Assembly: GCA_014529385.2 (NCBI GenBank)
Contig: CM043944.1
Span: 78,633,884 to 78,697,883, forward strand
DNA from: Adiantum capillus-veneris
Taxonomy: Eukaryota > Streptophyta > Polypodiopsida > Polypodiales > Pteridaceae
DNA length: 64,000 nucleotides
Direction of reading: 5' to 3'
Shown here: in pieces, positions 29,068 to 39,160 of the stretch
Layout: every line of letters starts with the position of its first letter
How positions within the stretch are numbered: position 1 is the first letter of the stretch
Notes under the pieces: model-generated
The model's database searches: none
Seen by the model: only the letters and a program-made list of their open reading frames with translations
What the model was told of the DNA's origin: nothing
Position numbers and translations under genes: made by a program

Positions 29068-29515
29068 TGAAATTGGGCACGACACACGAGAGAATCGCTT
29101 AAAATATTTCACAATTTTATCACACTTTCAAAACAGAATCGACACGGCCCGGTGTAGTTCCATGCCCAGAGGTATTGGCCCAAAATCTAGCGCCCCTTTC
29201 GGTATTTATTTTTATATTAATGTTGGAGCAAAGTACAATTCCCGCGGACCTTCTCTGCTCAGATGCTCATCAGCAAAAATTGAGTGAAAGAGGGGCCTTG
29301 GGTTCTTATTTAAAGGTCCTTGGCCTCAAAATCAAAAGCAAGTACATGAAAAGTTGCAAACTCAAAAGCATTGGACCAAAAGCAGCCAACGGAAATCCGT
29401 AGAGCCTGCCACGTGGCGTGTCAGCACAAAATGCAGAGATCCGTACTGCTACCACGTCAGCATGCCAGTGCAATTCCCGGTCATCGGTACAGTTCTAACA
29501 CCATCAGTTTGTGGC
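29068..29515 (-). repeat. LTR of Gypsy element E4
   Basis: Related in layout to the E2 LTRs ('cccagaggtattggccc', 'gcgcccctttcggtattt', ACGT-core motifs at about 29405 and 29450). Right of it TACCCCCCTCTTGA (29516-29529) is the complement of a PPT, so it is a 3' LTR on the minus strand. Confidence 0.78.
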
Positions 29516-30844
29516 ATACCCCCCTCTTGAAAGAATTGTAATCGCCCTCGATTACACCCGCAAAATCAAACATAAGCCATAAACCAGTTCAGTAGACATT
29601 GTCTCTTAATTACCGACGCACTAGACGACACAAATCCAGCACTTTTACAAAGACGACAGTCGCATCACATCACATTTAAGTCATATCACATAAAATCCAT
29701 TTAGATCTAGGACCATGATTCTTGGCAACTTGTTTATTAATCGCATCTAGATCTACACCGGACCTCACCGATGTTGGATTAACTAATTCTTATTGCGATC
29801 ATGTCCATAGATTTCTCAAGACCAAAATGCTGCAGTCATTTTGTCAATCATTCCATCTCTCAATCCTGCACTCAAACACAATCACATGTGTGAGTAATCA
29901 AAAATCAGATTCATTTCCAGGAGTTCTAGTTCATCAATGAGACACTGAGTTCATAGTGAACAAAGTGTTTCAATCATTCAGTCTAGTCATCTTATTGCTG
30001 TGTAGTCATCTCATCCTTTGGGAACTCTTGATGCACTTACCACAGTTTCCAGTCAATCATTCATCATCATCATCATTCAAAATTCACAATTCTTATCTCG
30101 AATGGTGATCGGGTTCATTATGGAGCTGTCAATGCTATTCATTATCATCTCATTCTCGATTTTACCTATTAGTTGTACACAAATAGCAAGATCTTCCAAA
30201 GCACATTAATTTCACATAAATTCAGAGTCATCTTCAAGAATTCCTATTTCAAAATTATTCATTCATAAAGCAAAAATATTGTCAGCTTATGAGTATCTCT
30301 TTTTCAATTTTCTATCCAGTATCTATTTTGGAGCGAGTATCTCCTCACCCAATTCTATTTGAGTCTGTCGGTCGTTCTCATTCTTGTGCCTTTTTGGGGC
30401 ACCGCGTAGATGTATGTCCTTGTTCCCCACAGTTATAGCACTTTCCAGTCTTGAGGTATTCGACTTTCGGTTCGTCTATCAGTCGGGGACGTGCATCTTT
30501 CTTTCCTCTTCTTCTGTCTCACTTGTCGAAGGTTGATCTGTTGGATAAGTCAGGTTACCTGAATGTATAGCAAACCCTTGCTTAGCATGTCCCATCAACT
30601 GCTGTATGGACTCAGGTTTTTGTAACAAGCAGTAATCTCGTATCTCTTTGGGCAGTTCACAGTAAAATCGCTCGAGTTGCTGCTTAAATCTTTTTAAAGG
30701 ATGAAGCAGGTAGAAAAACATCCCAAAATCTCTCGCAATGAGTATCCAGAGTATCTACCTTCACCATCCGAAGATGATTCCAGGAAATAAAAAGTCTTTT
30801 GAACTTAAACCACTTTGTCAGTGCTTCTTGTGCTCTCTTGGTGT
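29516..30844 (-). pseudogene. E4 internal remnant: 3' UTR joined to gag
   Basis: 29516-30350 matches the non-coding 3' part of E2 (21689-22260), starting 'gtaatcgccctcgattac'. It passes, with no pol in between, to a gag remnant: a decayed CCHC knuckle around 30390-30450 and the frame 30479-30721 with LTYPTDQPSTSETEEEERK, like E2 Gag (MTYPTDE). All of pol is missing, so this is a deletion derivative. Confidence 0.75.
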
Positions 30845-30964
30845 GGAACTCCGCCACTCCACGTCTCGTGTCGTGCATCTCTTTCAGTTCAATTGTTATT
30901 TGAAGTTCTTAAAGTTGTTTAGTTAGTTCTTTTCCGTTGGCACGTGGTGCCCGTCCCCGTGGCA
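30845..30964 (+). repeat. Truncated plus-strand LTR end with PBS
   Basis: The end '..cgtggca' is followed by a perfect TGGTATCAAAGC at 30966-30977, the PBS used by the neighbouring Gypsy elements. The same sequence in inverse orientation lies at about 31290-31405. Confidence 0.7.
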
Positions 30965-30977
30965 ATGGTATCAAAGC

Positions 30978-31255
30978 TTCTAGCGTGTACTTGTCTGAAA
31001 GGATACTGGTCCTACCTAAGAGCGGACAGAGCAAAGTGTTGCTTCCAAGTTTTACAGTGTATTTTATAAAAGAATCTTTGTGCCCCGATCCCAGACGTAT
31101 TAGTCACTCCCACGTTCTCCCGTCTTCATCGCTCTGACTTACAGGGTATAAGCCATAAAGATCACTTGCAAGAGAAGGATCAAAGATTTTTCAAGAAGTC
31201 GTTTTTCTTAAAGGTAGTGCCATGCAATGGTGGATGTCTATAGCTACCAAGCGGC
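30978..31255 (+). pseudogene. Gag remnant of a plus-strand Gypsy fragment
   Basis: After the PBS there is no clean frame, but 31170-31250 reads FFKKSFFLKGSAMQWWM-like sequence, the gag 'F-x-G-x-A-x-x-WW' signature. It is cut by an inverted LTR at about 31256. Confidence 0.5.
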
Positions 31256-31996
31256 TCACTTCAAGGACTTGGCAATGGTAGAGCCTATCATAGGGACGGG
31301 CCCCACGTGCCAACGGAAAAGAATAGACTGAACAACTTTTAGCACTTCAAATACAACTGAACTGTAAGAGATGTGCAACACGAGACGGGGAGTGGCGGAG
31401 TTCCACCCTAAGAGAGCACTGGCCCCAAACCTTGGCGCCCCTTTCGATATTTCTTTATATTGCTTCAACTCAGTACAAGCCGGTACTCCACGCTTTGCAC
31501 CTTCACCCAGAAGCGTGCCAGAGAATGAGCCCATGACACAAATTTAAAGGCCCTTGGCCTATGGAAAGCAGTTACATGAAAAGCTTCAAACTCAAAAGCA
31601 TCTGGTCCCAAAAGCTGTCAGCACGTTTTGCGAAAATCCGTATAGCTGCCACATCATCAGTGTAAAACGCGGAAATTTGTACAAGCTACCACATGGCACT
31701 GCCAGTACAAATCACGGCCGTCCGTACAGTTGCCACGTCATCATCTTCTACGTTGTGTGTGTGTGTGTGTTGGTTCCGCTTTATTTTAATGGCTTTAGGT
31801 CCCCTGGGCCCTATCAGACAGGGTCTCGTTAGTTGGTGGGAACTTGTCTTTAAAAATAGGCCACTCGGTAAAACTTTGCAAGTTGGTGAAACTTCTTCTG
31901 ATGCTTCTGCTTCTTCTAGGGTTTAGGCTTCTCGTTCGGGATCTGCAGGTTGGCTCCGTTCTTCAGTGGCTTGACACGTCAACAATTTGTGACACT
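31256..31996 (-). repeat. Inverted Gypsy LTR
   Basis: Reading on the minus strand it starts TGTCACAAATTG near 31996 and ends near 31256. It shares 'ggccccaaacc..gcgcccctttcgatatttctt' and ACGT-core motifs with the other LTRs, and has a (TG)n at about 31754. It is the parent-type copy for the fragment at 7540-7960. The right boundary is clearer than the left. Confidence 0.65.
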
Positions 31997-33330
31997 AGTG
32001 GTGCGAGAGCTTCAACCCTTGTGCAAGACCTCCATAAAGCCACTATGTGCCAAAATCCACCCATGATTTTGGCTAGTCCAATGGGGCAAGTAGAGCAACC
32101 ACACTTGCCAAGTCCAATGGTGCAAGAGCCTCAATCCCCATTCCAAGAAGCCAATACATGTGAAAATCTGCTCGTGGTTTTAGCTAGTTCACCACAACAA
32201 AGGAAGGAGCCCGAGGACAACCTACCTGAAAAGTATGATTGGATAAGATCAAAGTTTAGAGGCTTCTTCCAACAAGTGGAGTTGTTTATATGCATGAAAC
32301 CAAAGCTTTACCTTGATGGTGCTTCTCAAGTTAGTCTCATTGGTGCACGTCTCTCAACACGCTTTGGAGAAGTAGTTGTCGAAACCAAGCTTTGCAAGCT
32401 ACGACAAGGCTATCATCCTTCTTCATTCAATGGAGAAGGAATGGGAAATCTTTTCTTTGAGGGTATTTACCATTGTTATGGGCTTCCAGGTGGCATTGTT
32501 TCAGATCAAGGACATCTTTTCTTTGAGGGTATTTACCGTTGTTATGGGCTTCCAGGTGGCATTGTTTCAGATCAAGGACCCCATTTCATATCAAGCTTTT
32601 GGAAAGGCTTGTTCAAGCTTCAAGGAGTAAAGATTAACCTCTCTTCATCCAATCATCCACAGAGTGATGGACAAATAGAGGGGGTGAATCAAGTCTTAGA
32701 GGAGTATCTTCGATGCACAATCAACTATCATCAAGAGGATTGGGTAGAATTGTTGGCCCTGGCTGAGTTTGCCTATAGCAACACTATTCATGGTTCTACT
32801 CGACATACCCCATTCTTTGCCAATCATAGCCAAGACCCAAAGATAAATATCCATATGAATCACAAAGTGAAGAGTCCGATTGCCACACGTTTTTTCACAC
32901 ACGGACAAACCATTTATCAAGGATTGACAAGGGACATTAGAGAGGCTCATTTCACGTATAAGAGTATTGCATACAAACACCAAATGCAACATCCACCATG
33001 TAAGATTGGGGATCAAGTGGGGCTTCTTCACCACGATCTACATTCATCTCACCCTTTGCAAAATTGCATTATCAAAGACTCGGACCATTCAAGATAATTG
33101 GCGTCGCAAAATTGCATTATCAAAGACTCGGACCATTCAAGATAATTGGCGAAGTGAATCCAATCACATATCATCTCCAGTTTCCAGAGTCTATGCAGAT
33201 TCATCCAGTCTTCCATGTTTCAATGTTGAAGCCTTGTCATTGGTCCAAACTTCATGAGTATCATCAACATCCATCAAGCGTTGCTCCCATGCCAAGGAGC
33301 AAAACCGCTCCTCATGGAACTCGTCGCTAG
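31997..33330 (+). pseudogene. Gypsy gag-integrase fusion remnant (element E6)
   Basis: One long frame (31844-33097) starts inside the LTR and then contains a gag-like segment (DWIRSKFRGFFQQVELFICMK..PKLYLDGASQVSLIGARL). Near 32400 it passes straight into the integrase core (IVSDQGPHFISSFWKGLF, NHPQSDGQIEGVNQVLEEYL, EFAYSNTIHGSTRHTPF). Protease, RT, RNase H and the first integrase Asp are missing. A frameshift near 33065 leads to LGPFKIIGEVNPITYHLQFPE and PVFHVSMLKP (GPY/F end). In-frame tandem duplications of 66 bp (32449) and 48 bp (33058) are present. A polypurine tract and LTR follow. Confidence 0.8.
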
Positions 33331-33343
33331 AGGATGGGGTAAT

Positions 33344-33825
33344 GTCACAGATGCTTGAGAGTCAGTCTTCTTGTGTTCCCGAACCCCTACAAGGAAGCAC
33401 TAAGAAAGTCTTGGAAGAAGATTGAAGAAAAAGAAGAATCTGGAAGGTCCTAGAAAGTTCTAGAATCTTGAAGAATAATCTAGAAGGTTCTAGAAAGTTC
33501 TACAAGCTTGAGGAAGAACCTAGAAGCTTCTTAACCTCCTTAAGCTTGAGGAAGCACCTGGAAGGTTCCTAATCTCCTTAAGCGCTAGTATAAATAGAGG
33601 TCTTAGGCTACAAGCTCCTCAGTCTTACCAACACCAATTGTGAGACTCCTACGAGGTAAGCCCTCTCCTAGTTCTTGTCTTGTTATCAAGTCTTGTTCTT
33701 GTAATCAGTCTTCTCAACACTAGTTATGAGGCTCCTGCGACATACGTCATCTTCCAATTCTTGTCTTGTTTTCGAGTCTTGTTCTTGTAACCAAGTCTTG
33801 CCTTCTACTCGAGTCTTGTAATCCA
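33344..33825 (+). repeat. 3' LTR of E6 with heat-shock-element array
   Basis: The gag-integrase remnant is followed by AGAGGATGGGGTAA (PPT) and then TGTCACAGATGC, a typical LTR start. Inside lie dense GAA/TTC arrays (33443-33568) and a TATA box TATAAATA (33589-33596). The right boundary is approximate: Gypsy 3' internal sequence of another family starts about 33836 ('gtaatcgagggcgattac'). No 5' partner LTR is seen in the window. Confidence 0.65.
33443..33568 (+). promoter_or_regulatory. Clustered heat-shock elements in the E6 LTR
   Basis: Units alternate every 5 bp: GAA 33443, TCC 33448, GAA 33453, TTC 33458, GAA 33463, TTG 33468, GAA 33473; then GAA 33483, TTC 33488, GAA 33493, TTC 33498; then pairs GAA/TTC at 33523/33528 and 33561/33566. 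The canonical HSE bound by heat-shock factors is nGAAnnTTCnnGAAn. TATAAATA follows at 33589. Heat-inducible transcription is inference from known HSE-bearing LTRs such as Arabidopsis ONSEN. Confidence 0.75.
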
Positions 33826-33875
33826 AGTCGTGTCGTAATCGAGGGCGATTACAATTCTTTCAAGAGGGGGAGGTA

Positions 33876-34481
33876 TGTCACGAAGTGACGACGTGACATG
33901 ATCTAAAGGATCTACTCCGGACAAAGAGGGGCCCAAACCCTAGTGAAAGAGGCCGATGAAGTTTTACTAAACTTACAAGGCTTACCGAGTGGCCCATTTT
34001 TTAAGTCGGTTCCACCAACCTATGGGGACCCTGTCCGACGGAGCCTAGGGACACTAGACATAAAATGAAGCAGAACCACACACACAGTCAAGCCTTGCAT
34101 AAAAACGTGATTATGTGGCAGCTGAACGGACGCCCGCCAATTGTGTTGATGGCGTGGCAGGCCGTACGGACCCACGTTTTACACTGATGACGTGGCAACC
34201 GTACGGATTTCATGTATTGCTTTTGGCTAGGGGGCTTTATAAGAGTTGCCAAGGCCTCTTTCCTGCAAATTAGCTTGGGAGTGCTGTTGAGAGAACAGGA
34301 CCCTCGGACATTGTACTATCATCTATGTAAGCATAATAATAAAGAAATACCGATAAGAGGCACCTGTCTTTGGGTCCAGTCTCTTGAGGCACAGAATTCT
34401 ACCGTGCTGTGTCGTCTCTCTTTCAGTTTTCTCACGTGTGTTGCATCAGATCATCGGCTTGGAGTGATTAAGTCTATTACA
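33876..34481 (+). repeat. Plus-strand 3' LTR of another Gypsy element
   Basis: TGTCACGAAG..GTCTATTACA, preceded by a PPT (TCAAGAGGGGGAGGTA, 33860-33875) and by the family's 3' internal end 'gtaatcgagggcgattac'. It has TGACGTGGC at about 34188 and a likely TATA box (CTTTATAAGAG) near 34235. The 5' part of this element is displaced by E6 and the inverted LTR. Confidence 0.82.
34185..34200 (+). promoter_or_regulatory. ACGT-core motif in a Gypsy LTR
   Basis: TGATGACGTGGCAACC contains TGACGTGGC, the classic plant bZIP (HEX/ABRE-like) site. Related CCACGTCA or CCACGTGG motifs recur in the other Gypsy LTRs near 21495, 21551, 21596, 27082, 27138, 27255, 29405, 29450 and 31732. Function is inferred from motif identity and LTR position. 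Confidence 0.5.
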
Positions 34482-35426
34482 CCTAGATCAAAGACGTTGC
34501 AGCATTGTCCTCCATTGCTCACTGCCAGATGTTGATAACTAGGGGCAAAGGGCTGAGGTTTGCATTGACGAGACTTGTCAGGTAGGGCTGCCCACTTGCG
34601 TCCTTCTTGTCCTTTGCAAAGGCTTTGAGTGGAGAGATCTCGCGGCTCATGATTTTGGGATACAAATGCCTCTTAACGAGGAGTTTTTGGACCTGAGGAG
34701 AGGCGGGTCCCCTAATGAGGGGTTCAAATGGATCCCCCCCTGGAACAGAGATATGATCCTTGGGTTGCTAGGCCAAGTTTAGTTTGACACCAGAGCAGTA
34801 GATTGCCCCCCTCCTCTTGAGTACATTGAATCTCGGCTCGTCTGTCCTTGGCGGAGCACATTGTGGTGGCCAACCAAGTGCTTTTGGCAACGATGTAGAA
34901 CATTACCTCTTGTTGGATGTTATCAAGTACTTGCATAGACTGTATACAATAGCTTATGAGAAACTTCTTATGGTCTGGCAGAGATGGACAGCCGGCACAC
35001 GCCAAAGTTTCTTGGTCGGTCATTACACTGCCTACCGCACAGAGTGGACTTGGGCTCCCAGCTCATTGATCGTGCCTTGGAGAGTGGGGCCGGGAAGTTC
35101 ATTGTTTGCAGTAGAGGCTAGCGCGTTAGCTGTAGGCTCCCAAGCTCTGGGGTGAGCCCGTATCAGCTCTATCGCTGGGAGGTGAGTATGATGTCCGCTC
35201 CCTATGCACGTCTTTGTTTGAGTATGGCTTGTGTCATGCCATGTGTGCAGGATGGATCTGGCGAGGGACTAACACTTTGGGAGTAGCAGGTAGTGGTGGA
35301 GGGGAACTCCGAGGCAGGGTGAAATGCTGGCTCCTTGTGTGGTTTAACTTAATTGAACTCTTAAGTGGGATGCTTTGGGAGACCCTAGACTACCTGGTAT
35401 GGGTCATAAATGAGCTCGAATAGAGT
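34482..35426. other. Unassigned spacer
   Basis: No open frame with recognisable domains and no repeat shared with other parts of the window. GC content is moderate and short G-rich runs occur. Confidence 0.4.
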
Positions 35427-35435
35427 GGCTCGCAC

Positions 35436-35827
35436 CATAGTTACAAGGAACAGAAAATCAGAACGCGGAACGAGGAATGGAAATGGGCATGCACGGTCAT
35501 TCCTTGTAGCGGATACTCACGTCTAAAACATGGAATGGGGAAGAGAAGCCTGAAAATGGCCATTCCCATTAAATATGGCCAAGGTGGATAGGTATGATAA
35601 ATACGGCACGAAAAAAGCAATAAAAAACGTTGTTAAGTATGGGTGATCACTACCAGTACGAAAAATACGCCAAGTATTGATTACAAATAGACGTACATGT
35701 CTACTTAGGCGTGGCTGATGAGTGCATATAAGTAACAACCAGTACGTCAATTACTAATATCGTACGCGTAGTTATCAAACGGTATGGGAAGAATGATAAA
35801 TGCAAGTTTGGAACGCAACCTTACTAC
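35436..35827. mobile_element. TIR element 3 (about 392 bp)
   Basis: GGCTCGCAC (35427-35435) and GGCTCACAC (35828-35836) flank a block starting with an ATAGTTACAAGGAAC-like terminus; the complement of its right end is TAGTAAGGTTGCGTTCC. Start and subterminal GGAACG motifs match TIR elements 1 and 2. No coding capacity. The right inverted repeat is poor. Confidence 0.5.
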
Positions 35828-35836
35828 GGCTCACAC

Positions 35837-37038
35837 ACTGGCGAGACCACCCAAGTAGACCGACAAAGTGGACCAAATTGACCAGCTTAGACTTGCAATA
35901 GGTGCAACCAGTAGAACAAGTCCAGCAGTTGACGAGCTTAGCAGGCAGCAAGGTAGACCTTGTTGAGGGTCTATCCAAGGTGACCTTTGGAACCAACTCT
36001 GAGTGAGGCTTCAGTGGAGGTCCCACTGGGTATGCCAAGAATGAGAGCACCTGTGCCAGAGAACTGTTCAAGGTGCTCGATGCGTGATGTGGGTACCCTT
36101 GGAGCAACAGGTTCCAAGTCTCACACAGTGATGAGAACCAACACAATGATGACAACAAAAAAAAAAATTTGAACTGAACTGAAATATGCTGAACATGGAC
36201 AATGGGTCACAACCATGGAAGCAATAATAGGCACATAATGATGCACAACGTGACCTCAATACTTTGAAGTGAATCAAGCTCAAGAGACTAGCTGGCAGCA
36301 CCACTCAGTCCAGACCATGAACCATGACTCAGGTACTAGGGGAGATAGTGCAGGAGGCCAAGTGTGATCGACTCTGGTACAAAGTGCGTGTTGAGGCTAG
36401 ATAGTGCAGGGCAAGTGTGCTGAGTGAAGACTGTGTAGAGACTGGAAACTAGGCTGCTAAGACAAGACCCTTAAATCGAAGACAATGGTGCATAAAACTG
36501 ATTTGTCTTCAACATTAGATAGCTAATATGGACAAGAACAAAATATCTCTCCCTATCCCAGAGGGTTGATTTAAAACCGTGTATGCTGTTTGAGTGGTAC
36601 GTCAGGTAGGCTCAAGGCCATGTTGATGGCCTGGCTACCACTCACCCATCTCCCTCAAGTGCCCGTTCAGTAGTGTCATGGCCATTGAGTCATCCCAGAA
36701 GTCGAGGCCTACTAGTCCAATGAGTCTAGAGACTAGTGAAATGCATATGTTGGTACTTCAATGTAGACAGTCCAACTAAACTAAGCACTGTAACCGAGCT
36801 ACAACTATGTATACAGATTCCCAGCCTATAAGAGTATACGGAGTCTATCACAGAAATAGAGAGTCGCTCCTCCAGTCACCGCTACTCTAGTGGAGGGTGA
36901 CAGCCCAGCTCACAGACGTCTGCCACAATACCAGTACTGCACCCACCCCTACCCAGAGAGGAGTCACACTACTGCAGGAAGAGATTGTCAAAGCCCAAAG
37001 GCCGGTGGCAGGACCCCTGGCGGTGGGGCTACACAAGA
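35837..37038. other. Unassigned spacer
   Basis: Short frames only. A plus-frame run VDQIDQLRLAIGATSRTSPA near 35870-35930 looks protein-like but is isolated and unassigned. Confidence 0.35.
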
Positions 37039-37590
37039 GAAATAAAATGAAATGAAATGTAATATTAACGTCTTCAAAAGGCCAAAATGACCTATGAGAC
37101 CAAACGGTTACATGTGGTGAATCTAATACCAAGCCTGTGTACAAAAAGTACAAAGAACTGAAAAGAAAATAGTGGGTAGGGGTGGGGTGAAAGCTGATAC
37201 AAAGGGAATACAAAGGGGAGTTGATACAATGGAGCTCTCTGACAGTCGAGGCATCATATACATATACATCAGTATCCAAAAGGCTATAGAGATTCAATGT
37301 CCTCCAAGGTAGGCACTCTGTCGGGACGGCTCCTATGCCGCGCTAGTATGGTATGGATCCACTGTCGCAATCTGCATCGATGTCGAGAGGGCCCCCTCAT
37401 CCGTGGGCGATGGGACCGCTCCAACTCTATCGCTTGATCAAGCAGTATGCCTCTGGTGTTGTTATGCTGTTGGGGCTGCTCGGACTCCTCTGTCTGTGAC
37501 TCTAAAGAAATCTGTAATTTTCCGCTGTTGCTGGATCTATCTCGTTGTTCCCCTCTTCAAGAGGTCCTCCCTGAGATCAGAGAGATTTTG
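37039..37590 (-). mobile_element. LINE D, 5'-truncated copy (3' UTR and ORF2 end)
   Basis: 37039-37170 matches the LINE A 3' UTR (8666-8790): 'taatattaacgtc', 'ggccaaaatgacctatgagaccaa', 'taccaagcctg'. 37320-37590 matches the arginine-rich end of LINE A ORF2. The rest of the LINE is absent, as expected for incomplete target-primed reverse transcription. It lies just upstream of the PIGV exons, probably in an intron. Confidence 0.82.
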
Positions 37591-37849
37591 AGACAACACC
37601 AGAGAGCCAGATGGTAGAGGGTGGAGCAGGCTTTATCAAGACCCTGCTGCTATCATTCGTGGACTATTCTCTCCGCGTCCTTCAATGCTCCCATGCAGGA
37701 TGTCCTAGTGCATGGTGTGCTTGCCTGCGTGCTTATGTGTGTGAACGTGGGCAAGAGGGTGTAGAGACATGATTGGACCATTTCTTTTATCATCAGATTT
37801 TGAGAGCAAAAGAAGACATTGCATATTTGACTGACTTGCTCTGGCTTAG

Positions 37850-38949
37850 ATGGCAGTACGAATCATATGCTCTGCCGTCCTTCAAAGTGCTATTGTGTTG
37901 GGCCCATTTATTGCATTCCAGGCTTTTGGATTCTCGAGGCTATGTTGGAAGGGAACAGAAGGCACATATGGCCGACCATGGTGTACTAGGAAGCTACCAT
38001 ACTTGTATGGTTTTGTACAAAGCAATTATTGGTAATTTGTGGTTTACCGCTCACTGAATTAAATGTATGACTGTTGATTATCTACATAAAGAGTTGCTCT
38101 AGAACTTGCTCTTATCCCCTTTCAAATTTCAGGGATGTTGGATTCTTAAGATACTTCCAGTTGAAGCAGCTACCTAACTTTCTTCTAGCATCACCGATGC
38201 TCTCTTTGGCAGTTGGGTCAATTGTTTGTTATGTTTGGCACAGGCCAAAACTCTTTTTTACACTTGGCCTATGCTTGGATTCTGCTGCACCAGCAAATAT
38301 TGTGGATAAACGCAAGCAAATGAAATCCAAATCAATGGGATTAGTACCCGTAATTCATAAAGGTGAGTTTTTTGCCCCTCTTTAATCTGTAAGTTCAGAC
38401 TTTTCTGACCTTATGAAGGTTCATACAATGTTTTTGCAAATGATTTACATAGTGTTCCATATAAGTTGCTAAGAAAGTGTTCAATGTTGTTGTTAGATTC
38501 TAATCTTAAGTGGAGAGGGCAAAATAATTCCCTTATGAATGCTGAAGATGATAGTGCAAAGATGGGTGGTTTATCGGAATCAAATGACAATATACATGGA
38601 GGAGCATTCTTTTCCCCTAAAAATATTCCTTTCTTGATAGAGTTGGGATTCATGGCTTTGGTTGCTTGCTTTGTCATGCATGTTCAGGTATGTGGGGCAT
38701 TTAATACTCTTTTCTAGTATACTTTGGATGCTTCTGCCTCTTCTCAATAACAATAACAGCAAAGAAAACTTTTCTTTTCAGGTTGCAACAAGATTTCTTT
38801 CAGCTAGCCCTCCCATATATTGGTTTGCGGCTCACATTACCCAATCTCTATCGAGCAGGCAGTGCTTGGCTTATCTTATTTGGGGAACATTCATATTCTA
38901 TGTGTTGTTAGGATCCTTATTGTTTGTGAACTTTTACCCATTTACATGA
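37850..38949 (+). CDS. PIGV: GPI mannosyltransferase 2 (PIGV), C-terminal half, four exons
   Basis: Exons 37850-38031, 38133-38362, 38497-38687 and 38782-38949 join in frame (256 residues plus stop) with GT..AG introns of 101, 134 and 94 bp. Recognisable PIGV segments: PFIAFQAFGF; YGFVQSNYW; VGFLRYFQLKQLPNFLLASP across the first junction; FVMHVQ joined to VATRFLSASPPIYWFAAH; and the C-terminal FVNFYPFT. The family adds the second mannose to GPI anchors in the ER membrane and has many membrane spans; this part is strongly hydrophobic. Family proteins are near 500 residues, so the N-terminal half is missing. A stop just before 37850 and an acceptor TTAG mean an upstream exon is needed; none was found within the window. 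Confidence 0.85.
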
Positions 38950-39160
38950 GAGAAATTCCGCGTGATACATGTAATTCAAAACTTTTTGCTTCTACAGAAT
39001 TGGCACATCTTCTTTGCGGCACATCATGTTTTATGTCTTATGGCAGGTGGTTGAGGACTTTAATCATTCACATGGAGGGTTCACATTAGCTCAGCAGTAC
39101 ACCCACATAGCTGTCAGCCAAGCTTTCGAAGATGGATCTGGTTTGCAAGCTTGAAATGCA
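38950..39160 (+). other. Probable 3' UTR of PIGV
   Basis: Follows the TGA at 38947-38949 with no further coding pattern. The extent is a guess; no clear polyadenylation signal was fixed. Confidence 0.35.

Noticed and set aside
34817-35155. 112-residue plus frame
   Set aside because: No domain, no homologue in the window and an overlapping opposite-strand frame of similar length.
36887-37297. Antisense frame resembling the one at 8352-8777 (WSHRSFWP segment)
   Set aside because: The likeness comes from the shared LINE 3' UTR read in a non-coding frame.
37773-38057. 94-residue frame starting MDHFFYHQIL
   Set aside because: It runs in a different frame over the first PIGV exon; the PIGV frame gives recognisable protein and correct splice phases, this one does not.
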